Made by a program: the position numbers and the translations under genes. Positions 1 through 8,206 of a stretch of DNA of 35,093 bases are shown one piece after another. The DNA lies in contig QOQC01000011.1 of assembly GCA_003331365.1 (NCBI GenBank), positions 1 through 35,093 on the forward strand. The letters are read 5' to 3'. The stretch is from Flavobacteriales bacterium (GTDB lineage Bacteria; Bacteroidota; Bacteroidia; Flavobacteriales_D; Crocinitomicaceae). Positions within the stretch are counted from its first letter, which is position 1. Each line of letters begins with the position of its first letter. The notes beneath the pieces were generated by a model. That model had not been told where the DNA came from. It made no database searches and saw only the letters and a list, made by a program, of their open reading frames with translations.

Positions 1-71
1 TCATTTGCAATTCCTAAAATCACAGTTTTTAACAATCCAACCTCATCATTCACATTGAGATTCATGGCCAT
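1..71 (-). CDS. N-terminal fragment of a probable arginine deiminase/amidinotransferase-family protein (partial)
   Basis: Reading the minus strand from an ATG at 71 gives an open frame to the window edge, about 22 residues beginning MAMNLNVNDEVGLLKTVILG. A second ATG at 65 is an equally good start. The pattern of a short beta strand followed by N-D-E-x-x-x-L-K-x-V-I-L-G is the typical opening of Bacteroidota proteins with the amidinotransferase fold (arginine deiminase, citrulline or dimethylarginine hydrolases), where the L-K-x-V-x-L-G strand starts the first blade. Only the extreme N-terminus is visible, so no catalytic residue can be checked and the exact substrate is unknown. It is divergent from the gene at 220, with 148 bp between them. 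Confidence 0.45.
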   Translation of the reverse strand, partial: MAMNLNVNDEVGLLKTVILGIAN

Positions 72-219
72 TTTTAAATTCAATTTTTACGTAAACGAAA
101 CTACTAAAAATCATTAAAATAGCAGGCATACAGTTTTTACATCTCAAAGACATTGTTATTGAAGTCATAAAAATGTCAGAAACGTTCCATTATTTATTTT
201 TCATGATTAAATTCACCGA

Positions 220-891
220 ATGATCCCAAGATGGTACTTACCTTGTTTTATTTTCTTTTTATGTAATCCCATACATTTGGTTTTTGGACAAAGTGAAAAA
301 CCTTTTTCAGGGGAGCTTATTTACAAAGTGACTAAAGTTGATTCAGGCTCAAACCCATTACAACCTACAAATAATGAGAATGAGGAAACCAAGGTCATCA
401 TCTATGCCAAAGATTCTTTACTTAAAATTGTCAATTTCAATGCTCAAAATGGATTCCAAGAATGTTTAAAACATCTCACAAAGAATAAGTCGATTTTATT
501 GCTAAACATCAATGAAAAGGGCTACGCCATTAGAATGCAACAAGACGAAAGCATAATGAACGACAGCTTGTACTCCTTTGAGAAAAAATGTGGATTTAAA
601 AAAAATATTGGAGGTTTGAAAAGCAAGAAAATCATCCTTCGACATCCAAAAATTAAAAATGAGCTCACTTGCCTATATTCAAAAAAAATTGCACCCAAAT
701 ATGCAAACACATTTGATGAATTACCTGGACTTCCAACCATTTACTATTTGATTTTAGAAGATGGATTGTATAGATACCAGCTCGAATCTTATAATTCATA
801 TGCTCCTCCCCTTTCCATGTTTATGATTCCTGAAGATTATCAAATTGTCAGTATGGAGGAATTTATGGAAATAATGAATTCAGAAGAGTAA
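220..891 (+). CDS. Secreted GLPGLI-like hypothetical protein
   Basis: A 223-residue protein with an N-terminal hydrophobic signal sequence (about residues 6-23) and therefore probably exported to the periplasm or surface. The mature part opens with F-S-G-E-L-I-Y-K-V and contains an E-L-P-G-L-P motif near residues 167-172 followed by a Y-x-L-I-L-E-D-G strand. That order (short beta strands, then the LPGLP segment, then a strand) resembles the Bacteroidota GLPGLI/DUF4412-like secreted proteins, whose function is unknown. The motif is degenerate (LPGLP instead of GLPGLI), so family membership is tentative. The ATG at 220 has no Shine-Dalgarno; a possible -7 box, TATTTTTC, lies at 195-202. It is not obviously in an operon with ftsK, which has 113 bp of its own upstream DNA. 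Confidence 0.7.
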   Translation: MIPRWYLPCFIFFLCNPIHLVFGQSEKPFSGELIYKVTKVDSGSNPLQPTNNENEETKVIIYAKDSLLKIVNFNAQNGFQECLKHLTKNKSILLLNINEKGYAIRMQQDESIMNDSLYSFEKKCGFKKNIGGLKSKKIILRHPKIKNELTCLYSKKIAPKYANTFDELPGLPTIYYLILEDGLYRYQLESYNSYAPPLSMFMIPEDYQIVSMEEFMEIMNSEE

Positions 892-978
892 TTAATCCCT
901 GAATACACATCTTGTATAACTAACATAACAGTGTTTAAAGATGTATACACCATTCCTTTTTTCAAGGATACTTAAACT

Positions 979-986
979 TATATTCG
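979..986 (+). promoter_or_regulatory. Possible -7 promoter element of ftsK
   Basis: TATATTCG differs by one base from the Bacteroidota TAnnTTTG box and lies 18 bp before the ATG at 1005. No convincing -33 TTTG was found at the right distance. Confidence 0.3.
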
Positions 987-1004
987 TAAGATATTCAAAA
1001 CTGA

Positions 1005-3491
1005 ATGGAAGAGAACGAATTCATACCGGTAAATCAAGAGAAAAAAAGCACTGCTAATAAGAAGAGCAAAAACAAATCTTCCAAAAAAGGTAAGGGCAAA
1101 AAAGGAAATTCTTTTTTAAATAAAATTGATTTCAATAAAATTGCAACCGTTTTTGGCTCTTTTTTCATTTTGTTTTCGTTCTTTCTGACCATCGCCTCTG
1201 TATCATACCTCTTTACATGGCAATTAGATCAAGACAAGCTTATCAATGTCTCCTTTTTTGATTTCATATTTAGCGGAGATCAGGTTCAAATTCATAATTG
1301 GCTCGGCAAATTTGGTGCCTGGATGTCTCATTTCATGATGTATGATTTGTTCGGAATCACATCATTTGGATTGTGCTTCATGCTTTTTCTTTTGGGGGTT
1401 AAAACACTCTATAAGAAGGATTTATTACCTATAGGAAAAACATTTACAATAACAATACTTTACATGTTATGGGGCTCAGTGTTTTTAGCCTATTTCTCTG
1501 AAAATACAAATTTTGTTGCTGGTAGCTTTGGCTTCCATATTAATCAGTGGCTTACACAAATATTGGGTAGTATTGGCACAATAACCTTGACAATGGTTGT
1601 TTTATATATCATTACAACGTTGTTGTTTAATCCTGATTATAAAGCTTTATTCAACTATTTATTTCCGAAGAAAGAAAAGACCGAAAACGAAGAAGATTCC
1701 ATGGTTACGAATGATGACAATATGCACATCATTAACCCTATAAAAGAGGAAGAAATTCAAGAAGACGTTATTTCTGAAACAGTCAATTTCAGTGAGGATC
1801 AAGAAATCATTGATGAAACCAAGGAAAATACCACCGCTGAAATAATTGATGAGACAGAGGGATTAAAAGATCAAGATGAAAACGAAGAATTTGAAATAGA
1901 AATACCAGATGAAGAAGAAACAGTCGATGCTGAAGAAATCGGGGAGAAAAACCTCGCTGAACAATTGGTTGAGGAACATGGAGAGTTTGATCCTAAAGCA
2001 GATTTAGAAGGATACCTTTTACCTTCTGTAGACCTGCTTAAAGAATACGGATCTGGAGGTGTTTCTGTCAATAAAGAGGAATTAGAAAGCAATAAAGACC
2101 GAATTATAGAAACGCTTTCAAATTACAAAATTGATATTGCGAAAATAAAAGCAACTGTAGGTCCCACGGTTACACTATATGAAATCGTACCCGCACCGGG
2201 AGTTCGAATTTCAAAAATTAAAAATCTAGAAGATGATATCGCCTTGAGTCTGAGCGCTCTTGGAATCAGAATTATTGCTCCCATTCCAGGCAAAGGAACA
2301 ATTGGAATTGAAGTACCCAACTCCAGCCCAGACATGGTAAGTATGCGCTCTTTGATTGCATCAGAGAAATTTCAAAATCACGATGGTCAGCTTTCCATTG
2401 TAATGGGTAAAACCATAACGAATGAGACCTATGTTTTTGATTTAACAAAAATGCCTCACCTACTAGTTGCAGGAGCTACTGGACAAGGTAAATCAGTTGG
2501 ATTAAACGCAATTCTTGTATCAATTTTATATAAAAAGCATCCATCTCAAGTAAAATTTGTTCTGGTAGACCCTAAAAAAGTGGAGCTCACCCTGTATAAT
2601 AAAATTGAAAGACACTTTCTTGCAAAATTACCAGGAGAAGAGGATGCCATCATTACTGATACCTCAAAAGTCGTAAATACCCTCAACTCTCTTTGTATTG
2701 AAATGGACGAAAGATATGAACTACTTAAGGAAGCTCAAGTCCGAACAATTAAAGAATACAATGAGAAATTTGTAAAACGAAAGCTTAATCCCGAAAAGGG
2801 ACATAGATACCTTCCATACATCATTGTTCTTATTGACGAATTTGCAGATTTAATTATGACTGCAGGGAAAGAAATAGAGCATCCTATTGCTCGAATTGCT
2901 CAACTTGCAAGAGCCATTGGTATACATTTAATTGTAGCTACTCAAAGACCGTCAGTCAATGTAATCACGGGTATGATTAAAGCCAACTTCCCCGCAAGAA
3001 TTGCATTTAGAGTACTCTCAAAAATTGACTCTAGAACCATTTTAGACGGATCAGGAGCAGATCAGCTTATAGGTCGCGGTGATATGCTCATTTCTACAGG
3101 GTCTGAAATGATTCGACTTCAGTGCGGATTTGTAGACACTCCTGAAGTTGAAGAGATATGCTCATTCATTGGTGATCAACGAGCATATCCAGATGCCTTA
3201 ATATTACCCGAATACGTACCAGAAGGAAGCGAAGGGAAAGGCGAAGTGGATATGGATGAAATGGACGCAATGTTCGTTGACGCCGCAAGAATGGTCATCA
3301 TAAATCAACAAGGCTCTGCCAGCTTACTACAACGCAAATTAAAGTTGGGATATAATAGGGCAGGCCGAATTGTTGACCAACTTGAGTCTATGAATATTAT
3401 TGGTCCTTTTCAAGGAAGTAAAGCGAGAGATGTACTCTTTCCTGACGTGGAATCCTTAGATGAATTTTTAAGATCAAAAGGTCTTATCTAA
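1005..3491 (+). CDS. ftsK: DNA translocase FtsK/SpoIIIE
   Basis: An 828-residue hexameric DNA pump of the division septum that clears and resolves chromosome termini. Residues 12-36 are very lysine-rich, followed by four membrane segments (about 45-70, 108-132, 145-164, 184-208). A strongly acidic linker (about 225-330) leads to the translocase core. Walker A is G-A-T-G-Q-G-K-S at about 489-496 and Walker B is I-V-L-I-D-E-F-A-D at about 607-615, with the A-T-Q-R-P-S-V motif just after. The last 65 residues form the winged-helix gamma domain that reads chromosome polarity (L-L-Q-R-K-L-K-L-G-Y-N-R-A). The length is typical for Bacteroidota FtsK. The ATG at 1005 follows a weak TAnnTTCG box. The stop codon is 2 bp from the stop of the convergent peptidase gene. 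Confidence 0.97.
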   Translation: MEENEFIPVNQEKKSTANKKSKNKSSKKGKGKKGNSFLNKIDFNKIATVFGSFFILFSFFLTIASVSYLFTWQLDQDKLINVSFFDFIFSGDQVQIHNWLGKFGAWMSHFMMYDLFGITSFGLCFMLFLLGVKTLYKKDLLPIGKTFTITILYMLWGSVFLAYFSENTNFVAGSFGFHINQWLTQILGSIGTITLTMVVLYIITTLLFNPDYKALFNYLFPKKEKTENEEDSMVTNDDNMHIINPIKEEEIQEDVISETVNFSEDQEIIDETKENTTAEIIDETEGLKDQDENEEFEIEIPDEEETVDAEEIGEKNLAEQLVEEHGEFDPKADLEGYLLPSVDLLKEYGSGGVSVNKEELESNKDRIIETLSNYKIDIAKIKATVGPTVTLYEIVPAPGVRISKIKNLEDDIALSLSALGIRIIAPIPGKGTIGIEVPNSSPDMVSMRSLIASEKFQNHDGQLSIVMGKTITNETYVFDLTKMPHLLVAGATGQGKSVGLNAILVSILYKKHPSQVKFVLVDPKKVELTLYNKIERHFLAKLPGEEDAIITDTSKVVNTLNSLCIEMDERYELLKEAQVRTIKEYNEKFVKRKLNPEKGHRYLPYIIVLIDEFADLIMTAGKEIEHPIARIAQLARAIGIHLIVATQRPSVNVITGMIKANFPARIAFRVLSKIDSRTILDGSGADQLIGRGDMLISTGSEMIRLQCGFVDTPEVEEICSFIGDQRAYPDALILPEYVPEGSEGKGEVDMDEMDAMFVDAARMVIINQQGSASLLQRKLKLGYNRAGRIVDQLESMNIIGPFQGSKARDVLFPDVESLDEFLRSKGLI

Positions 3492-3493
3492 GG

Positions 3494-5917
3494 TCAATCA
3501 TTGGACAAATAAATAGCATTTGCTACCATCAACAATCCGCTGTGCCAAAAACCTCTAAATAATGGATTATCCATAAAATAAGTGACTGTGCCATTTCCAA
3601 ATCGTTCCTGACCTGCAATTAAGGCTCCTCCTTGTTTATCTTTTATTTTAGACCCAACAAACCCTGATACAGGTTCAGCGTCTTTGGCAAGCTCAAAAAC
3701 ACCATGACCAGATTTCAATTGGTAATTAGATGCACTTTGCCGTAACGTATAGTAAGAATCATATCCAAAAGATAAGGGATTTTTATTCTCAATCTCACAA
3801 TTGTATATGGCACCTGTAATCATATAACTTAATTCCTCTCGTTCACTTAGCTCTTCCTCTTCAATTTCATTCATCTCAATGGAAAAATCGTCCATGAAAT
3901 TATCAGCTGATGATCCAAAAAGAATAAGTCGACCCCCATTATCAACCCAAAGGCTAATTGCCTCAGAAATTTCTGCCGTCAGTCTACCCTCTGGAACAAT
4001 TAAAACGTCTAGATTGGCCAATCCGCGATTTAAAACATCATTTGGCCGAAGCATTAAAAATGGATTACCAAGATGCTGTTCAAAAAAGTACCAAACCTCT
4101 CCTGTATTTAATGGCGAAATTCCATCTCCTGCTAATAAACCAATTGAAGGTGATTCAATCTTTACATATGAGGAAGATCCAAAATCATTTCCTTTTTCTA
4201 CATATCCAGTTTGGCAAGTACTCATTTCTATTGCCAATCCTTTTGATGCCTGAATAATTAATGAATCAATATTCAGTTCTGGGTTTTCTCCTCTTGCAAT
4301 AACCAAGGTTCCAGGCGTATAATTTTCACCTTTTAACTGAAATGCTTTAAGTGCATATTTCACATTTGCTCCTGCCGACAATAATCGCTCTAAAAACCTG
4401 GCAGATTCCATCGAATTCCATTTACATACATAGGCAAACGCAGTTTTATACTCTCCAGAAGGCATCAGGTAAATCGGAGTAGAATGATTCTTTTCAGTTT
4501 TCGAAAGTTCTTTCTCTCCGGGTATTAAATTTTCAGATGCAATGGCATTTAAGCCAAAAGCATAAGGCAATGACCATGCAGTAATATCATAGGTCAGAGA
4601 ATCTGATAAAAAGGCCTTAGGCTCAAAAAGAACTTTAACCATTGGACCCTTGAGCTGATCAACAGAAACAATAAGATCGTTCGATTTCAGCTCATAAGTA
4701 GTCTTTTTTTGAGAAACATATGACCATCCCTTAATCAGAGTTCCCTCCTTTGGGCTCCTCACTTTAATATCATGCTGAGACAACAGATCAAGTAATGAAT
4801 TTATTTTATACAAATCACCTGAAAGGACATACGATTTGTAGTTGTATGTTATATTTTTTGTGAAATTCTGAAATTCTTGAATTAATCTTCTTCTATTTTT
4901 AAAGGAAACTTCTACCGTAGATAGACTTGCAGTCACATGATGTTCTACTCGGTCAGTCAATTTTAAAGTATCACCATTTGCGAGAATTACACTTTTTCCT
5001 GCCCTACCGCTTCCCGCTTGCTCAAAAGTCATTCCAATTGCCCCATTATACATTGGGTAAGTGTCTCCATAACTAGGATAAAGTAAATCAAAAATCTCCT
5101 TAGAAAAATAAAGCCAATTATTCGCATCAAAATGCCTTGAATGATTTTCACCAATTAATTCTTGAAATTCTCTTTGCCAATCGGTTATTATTTCGTGATA
5201 TGGTTCTGCTGCAGGTGGAAAATAATAATTCTCATTAATTCCTTGTTCGTGAACATCGACATGAACATGTGGCAACCATTGATTGTATTTTTTCAATCTC
5301 TGCTGAGACTCTACCTGAGTCAACCAGGCCCAATCCCTATTCAAATCAAATAAATAATGATTGAAACGACCCCCAGGCCAAGGTTCCTGATGTTCGATTG
5401 ACTCTACATTTGGATTGTTATTGAAAGAAGCATACTGCCTATAAAAATTCACGTATCGATCCCTTCCATCGGGATTAAGACAAGGGTCTATAATGACAAG
5501 AACACTGTCCAACCACTCCTTTTTATCTCGGAGCAAAACAAGAGCCGTTTGCATCGCAGCTTCAGTTCCTGAACTTTCATTTCCATGGACATTGTAGCTC
5601 AACCATACAATCGGTATTTCTTCGTCCTTAGAAGGGTGAATGTGTTGGTTTCTGATTTTTTCAAGGTTCCCAATTGTTGATTCACTCCCGATGAAGAGTA
5701 ATTGTAATTTTCGTCCTTCATTACTCTTCCCGTATTCAATCAAATTTGATGTTTTTGGATAAGCTTGATTCAGCTTGTCGAAATAATCAACTACCTGATG
5801 ATGTCTTGAAAATTCAGTTCCAATTTGATGACCTAAAATGGATTTTGGATTAAAATCTTCTTGAGCATGAGTCAAGCTTGAAATTAATGCAATAATGAGA
5901 ATAGATATAAATTTCAT
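3494..5917 (-). CDS. Secreted M14-family zinc carboxypeptidase
   Basis: An 807-residue exported metallopeptidase. Residues 1-18 form a Sec signal peptide ending at T-H-A-Q. The M14 zinc site is visible: H-G-N-E-S-S (about residues 110-115, giving the His and Glu ligands), N-P-D-G-R-D, and H-V-D-V-H-E-Q-G with the third ligand. The catalytic glutamate sits in M-T-F-E-Q-A-G-S-G-R-A-G. After the catalytic domain, the C-terminal third contains a segment resembling a glutamine-amidotransferase/DJ-1-like Rossmann domain (V-L-I-V-P-E-G-R-L-T-A-E then G-G-R-L-I-L-F-G), an arrangement common in long Bacteroidota M14 peptidases. The ATG at 5917 is 47 bp after the ABC exporter stop with no promoter box seen between, so co-transcription with that gene is likely. 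Substrate is probably peptides for nutrition. Confidence 0.92.
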   Translation of the reverse strand: MKFISILIIALISSLTHAQEDFNPKSILGHQIGTEFSRHHQVVDYFDKLNQAYPKTSNLIEYGKSNEGRKLQLLFIGSESTIGNLEKIRNQHIHPSKDEEIPIVWLSYNVHGNESSGTEAAMQTALVLLRDKKEWLDSVLVIIDPCLNPDGRDRYVNFYRQYASFNNNPNVESIEHQEPWPGGRFNHYLFDLNRDWAWLTQVESQQRLKKYNQWLPHVHVDVHEQGINENYYFPPAAEPYHEIITDWQREFQELIGENHSRHFDANNWLYFSKEIFDLLYPSYGDTYPMYNGAIGMTFEQAGSGRAGKSVILANGDTLKLTDRVEHHVTASLSTVEVSFKNRRRLIQEFQNFTKNITYNYKSYVLSGDLYKINSLLDLLSQHDIKVRSPKEGTLIKGWSYVSQKKTTYELKSNDLIVSVDQLKGPMVKVLFEPKAFLSDSLTYDITAWSLPYAFGLNAIASENLIPGEKELSKTEKNHSTPIYLMPSGEYKTAFAYVCKWNSMESARFLERLLSAGANVKYALKAFQLKGENYTPGTLVIARGENPELNIDSLIIQASKGLAIEMSTCQTGYVEKGNDFGSSSYVKIESPSIGLLAGDGISPLNTGEVWYFFEQHLGNPFLMLRPNDVLNRGLANLDVLIVPEGRLTAEISEAISLWVDNGGRLILFGSSADNFMDDFSIEMNEIEEEELSEREELSYMITGAIYNCEIENKNPLSFGYDSYYTLRQSASNYQLKSGHGVFELAKDAEPVSGFVGSKIKDKQGGALIAGQERFGNGTVTYFMDNPLFRGFWHSGLLMVANAIYLSND

Positions 5918-5964
5918 AAATCGTTAATTGAACATAAATGTAAGGAATAAAGAAGAGGACTTTC

Positions 5965-7740
5965 CTATTCTGAGGCATCAAGTTGTTGCATATGAACGAG
6001 CTTTGCATAGATTCCGTCTTTAGCCATGAGCTCTTTATGCTTGCCCGATTCTGTAATGCTACCATTATCCAGAACCAATATTTGGTCTGCCTTTTTAACC
6101 GTTGAAAGTCGATGAGCAATCACAATGGAGGTTCTTCCCTTCATCAATACTTCAAGAGCATCTTGAACAAGTTTCTCAGACTCAGAATCCAATGCGGAAG
6201 TCGCTTCATCTAATATCAATATGGTTGGATTTTTTAAAATTGCCCTTGCAATTGCAATACGCTGCTTTTGACCGCCAGATAATTGAATACCTCGATCCCC
6301 TACCTCGGTATCTAAACCATCCGTAAAGGAGGAAATAAATTCCCATGCATTCGCTTTTTTAGCCGCACTTTCAACCTCAGCTTTACTCGCATTTGGCTTG
6401 CCGAATACAATGTTTTCGTATATGGAACCCGAAAACAGAAGTACATCCTGAGGAACATAAGCCATTTGAGTTCTTAGATAAGATAAATCATAGTCAGCAA
6501 TCTCATTGCCATCAATACGTATTTCACCTTTTTGTGCTTGATAAAAGTTTAAAATCAAACTGGCAATGGTGGTTTTACCTGAACCACTTGAACCAACTAA
6601 AGCGACTTGAGCATTTTTGTAGATTTCAAAAGATACGTCCTTCAAAACAGGAATATCCGCTCTTTGAGCATAAGAAAAAGACACCTCCTTGAATGATATT
6701 TTGCCAAAAATTCCTTCCGAAAGATCGCCTTTTAATTCATCTTTTTCTGTGGAATCATTAATGATTCCCATGAGGTTCTCTATTGCACCAAATGTTTTTT
6801 GAATATTAGCGTATAAATCAGGCAATGAACCAACGCTTGCCCCCATCATAATTGTGAATAAAACAAATTGATAAAAACCTTCACTAGACAATTCTGGATT
6901 TGGGCCTTGAGTCATTATAAGCCCCTGCCAAACAATAAAAACAATGGCACCGAATAAACAAAAAATTATGAACGAAACAAATAGTCCTCTCCAAATTCCG
7001 CTTTTGATGTTCAAGTTCCTTATTTTCTGCGTTTTTACTTTATAATTCTTAATTGCAAAAAATTCAAAGGTAAATGCTTTGACATTTGAAATACCTGAAA
7101 GTGTTTCTTCTATAATCGAATTAGATTCAGCGGCGAAATCCTGAGCTTGCTTACTTAGCTTCCGTATAAACCGTCCAAAAACAACCGCAAGTAATGCCAT
7201 AATTGGAACCGTGGAAAGCATAATTAAGGCCAGCTTCCAGGAAATTAAAAATAAGAAGGCCACCCCACCTAAAATGATAATAATTTGTCTAAAAAACTCA
7301 GCAATTGTTGTGCGTAAAGTGTCCTGTATTTGTGTAATATCTGAAGAAACTCGACTCGTCAATTCTCCTACCTTATTTACATCAAAGAAATTCATAGACA
7401 TAAAAATCATTCTTTCAAAAGCGGTATTGCGTAAATCCCGGAGGGTATTTTCTGTTACATTATTAAAAATGACTACCCGTAAAAATGAGAATACAGCTTG
7501 AAACCCAAACAATATAAATAAACCATATGCCACTTGAGTAGCATTTTCAAAATTTAATAGGCTAACCTGATCAGATGCTGAGCTTCCAAGAGCAGTTGAT
7601 CCTGAACCTAACAACTTACCCATTAAATATGGGAATAAAAGACCTGCAGATGAAGACAATACCAAAAATATCCAACCAATTAAATACATCCATAAGTATG
7701 GTCTGATGAAATACAGTAAATTTTTGTTAGTCTTATTCAA
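5965..7740 (-). CDS. ABC transporter, fused permease and ATP-binding protein (MsbA-like exporter)
   Basis: A 591-residue half-transporter that would work as a homodimer in the inner membrane. The N-terminal 320 residues hold about six membrane helices (first hydrophobic segment about residues 17-37). The nucleotide-binding domain has Walker A V-G-S-S-G-S-G-K-T-T (about 381-390), a Q-loop Y-V-P-Q-D, the signature L-S-G-G-Q-K-Q-R (about 485), Walker B I-L-I-L-D-E-A-T-S-A-L-D, and the switch histidine in I-A-H-R-L-S-T. The fold matches lipid or drug exporters; lipid A/phospholipid flipping is a family-level inference. No in-frame ATG precedes residue 18, which is already inside the first helix region, so a TTG at 7740 is the most likely start. 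The M14 peptidase gene follows at 47 bp. Confidence 0.93.
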   Translation of the reverse strand: MNKTNKNLLYFIRPYLWMYLIGWIFLVLSSSAGLLFPYLMGKLLGSGSTALGSSASDQVSLLNFENATQVAYGLFILFGFQAVFSFLRVVIFNNVTENTLRDLRNTAFERMIFMSMNFFDVNKVGELTSRVSSDITQIQDTLRTTIAEFFRQIIIILGGVAFLFLISWKLALIMLSTVPIMALLAVVFGRFIRKLSKQAQDFAAESNSIIEETLSGISNVKAFTFEFFAIKNYKVKTQKIRNLNIKSGIWRGLFVSFIIFCLFGAIVFIVWQGLIMTQGPNPELSSEGFYQFVLFTIMMGASVGSLPDLYANIQKTFGAIENLMGIINDSTEKDELKGDLSEGIFGKISFKEVSFSYAQRADIPVLKDVSFEIYKNAQVALVGSSGSGKTTIASLILNFYQAQKGEIRIDGNEIADYDLSYLRTQMAYVPQDVLLFSGSIYENIVFGKPNASKAEVESAAKKANAWEFISSFTDGLDTEVGDRGIQLSGGQKQRIAIARAILKNPTILILDEATSALDSESEKLVQDALEVLMKGRTSIVIAHRLSTVKKADQILVLDNGSITESGKHKELMAKDGIYAKLVHMQQLDASE

Positions 7741-7799
7741 TTGATTGTTACTTATTTTGAAATTTAGTGCAATACATTAATTATTGAACATTTGAGTTA

Positions 7800-7807
7800 C
7801 AAAAATA
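7800..7807 (-). promoter_or_regulatory. Possible -7 element of the ABC exporter gene
   Basis: On the minus strand this reads TATTTTTG, a full match to TAnnTTTG, 59 bp before the TTG start at 7740. No clear -33 element is seen. Confidence 0.35.
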
Positions 7808-7855
7808 GTGCTTTATGCGAGTATTGTATTTTTTTAAATATTTTTATTGATAAGA

Positions 7856-7885
7856 TTTGTATTCTATAAAAAAGTTCTATCTTTG
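7856..7885 (+). promoter_or_regulatory. Bacteroidota-type promoter of rpmH
   Basis: TTTG at 7856-7859 and TATCTTTG at 7878-7885 are separated by 18 bp. This is a near-perfect -33/-7 pair for the primary sigma factor of Bacteroidota (TTTG about 19 TAnnTTTG). Predicted transcription start is near 7892, about 30 nt before the rpmH ATG. It is the best promoter in the window. Confidence 0.8.
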
Positions 7886-7921
7886 CAGTCCTCAAATGAC
7901 TAATTATTTGAATTAAAAGAG

Positions 7922-8080
7922 ATGAAAAGAACGTTTCAACCATCGATAAGAAAAAGAAGAAATAAACACGGTTTCCGAAGTAGAATGGCAACCAAAAATG
8001 GTCGTCGTGTTCTAGCGGCTCGCCGAAAAAAAGGCAGAAAGAAACTTTCTGTTTCCGATGAAACTCTAGCGAAAAGATAA
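7922..8080 (+). CDS. rpmH: 50S ribosomal protein L34
   Basis: A 52-residue, very basic protein: M-K-R-T-F-Q-P-S at the start, the [16 protein letters not shown] core, and the [10 protein letters not shown] segment that identifies L34. It binds 23S rRNA in the large subunit. It is complete and of normal size plus a short C-terminal tail ([10 protein letters not shown]). It has its own strong promoter and a factor-independent terminator directly downstream, so it is transcribed alone here. Its usual partners rnpA, yidC and dnaA are not next to it. Confidence 0.98.
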   Translation: MKRTFQPSIRKRRNKHGFRSRMATKNGRRVLAARRKKGRKKLSVSDETLAKR

Positions 8081-8105
8081 TTCTAATCGCTAATAAATAA
8101 ATTTT

Positions 8106-8132
8106 AAAACCCTCATTACTGAGGGTTTTTTT
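8106..8132 (+). terminator. Rho-independent terminator of rpmH
   Basis: AAAACCCTC (8106-8114) pairs with GAGGGTTTT (8121-8129) around the loop ATTACT and is followed by further T residues. It lies 25 bp after the rpmH stop. Confidence 0.9.
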
Positions 8133-8157
8133 ATGTTTTTATTTTTTAGTGTAAACC

Positions 8158-8185
8158 AAAAAAAGCCCTTTAAAAAGGGCTTTTT
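8158..8185 (-). terminator. Rho-independent terminator of pckA
   Basis: GCCCTTT (8165-8171) pairs with AAAGGGC (8174-8180), flanked by an A-tract on the left and a T-tract on the right. On the minus strand the hairpin is followed by seven T residues. It sits 21 bp after the pckA stop and, being flanked on both sides, could also act on rpmH readthrough. Confidence 0.85.
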
Positions 8186-8206
8186 AAAAGTATAAATAAA
8201 AATAAA

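Noticed and set aside
907-944. Inverted repeat ACATCTT/AAGATGT before ftsK
   Set aside because: Only 7 bp with a 24-nt loop in AT-rich DNA and no T-tract; not convincing as terminator or operator.
3879-4257. Two plus-strand frames of about 100-124 codons opposite the M14 peptidase
   Set aside because: Antisense to a well-supported gene, with compositions that mirror its coding strand and no domain or promoter.
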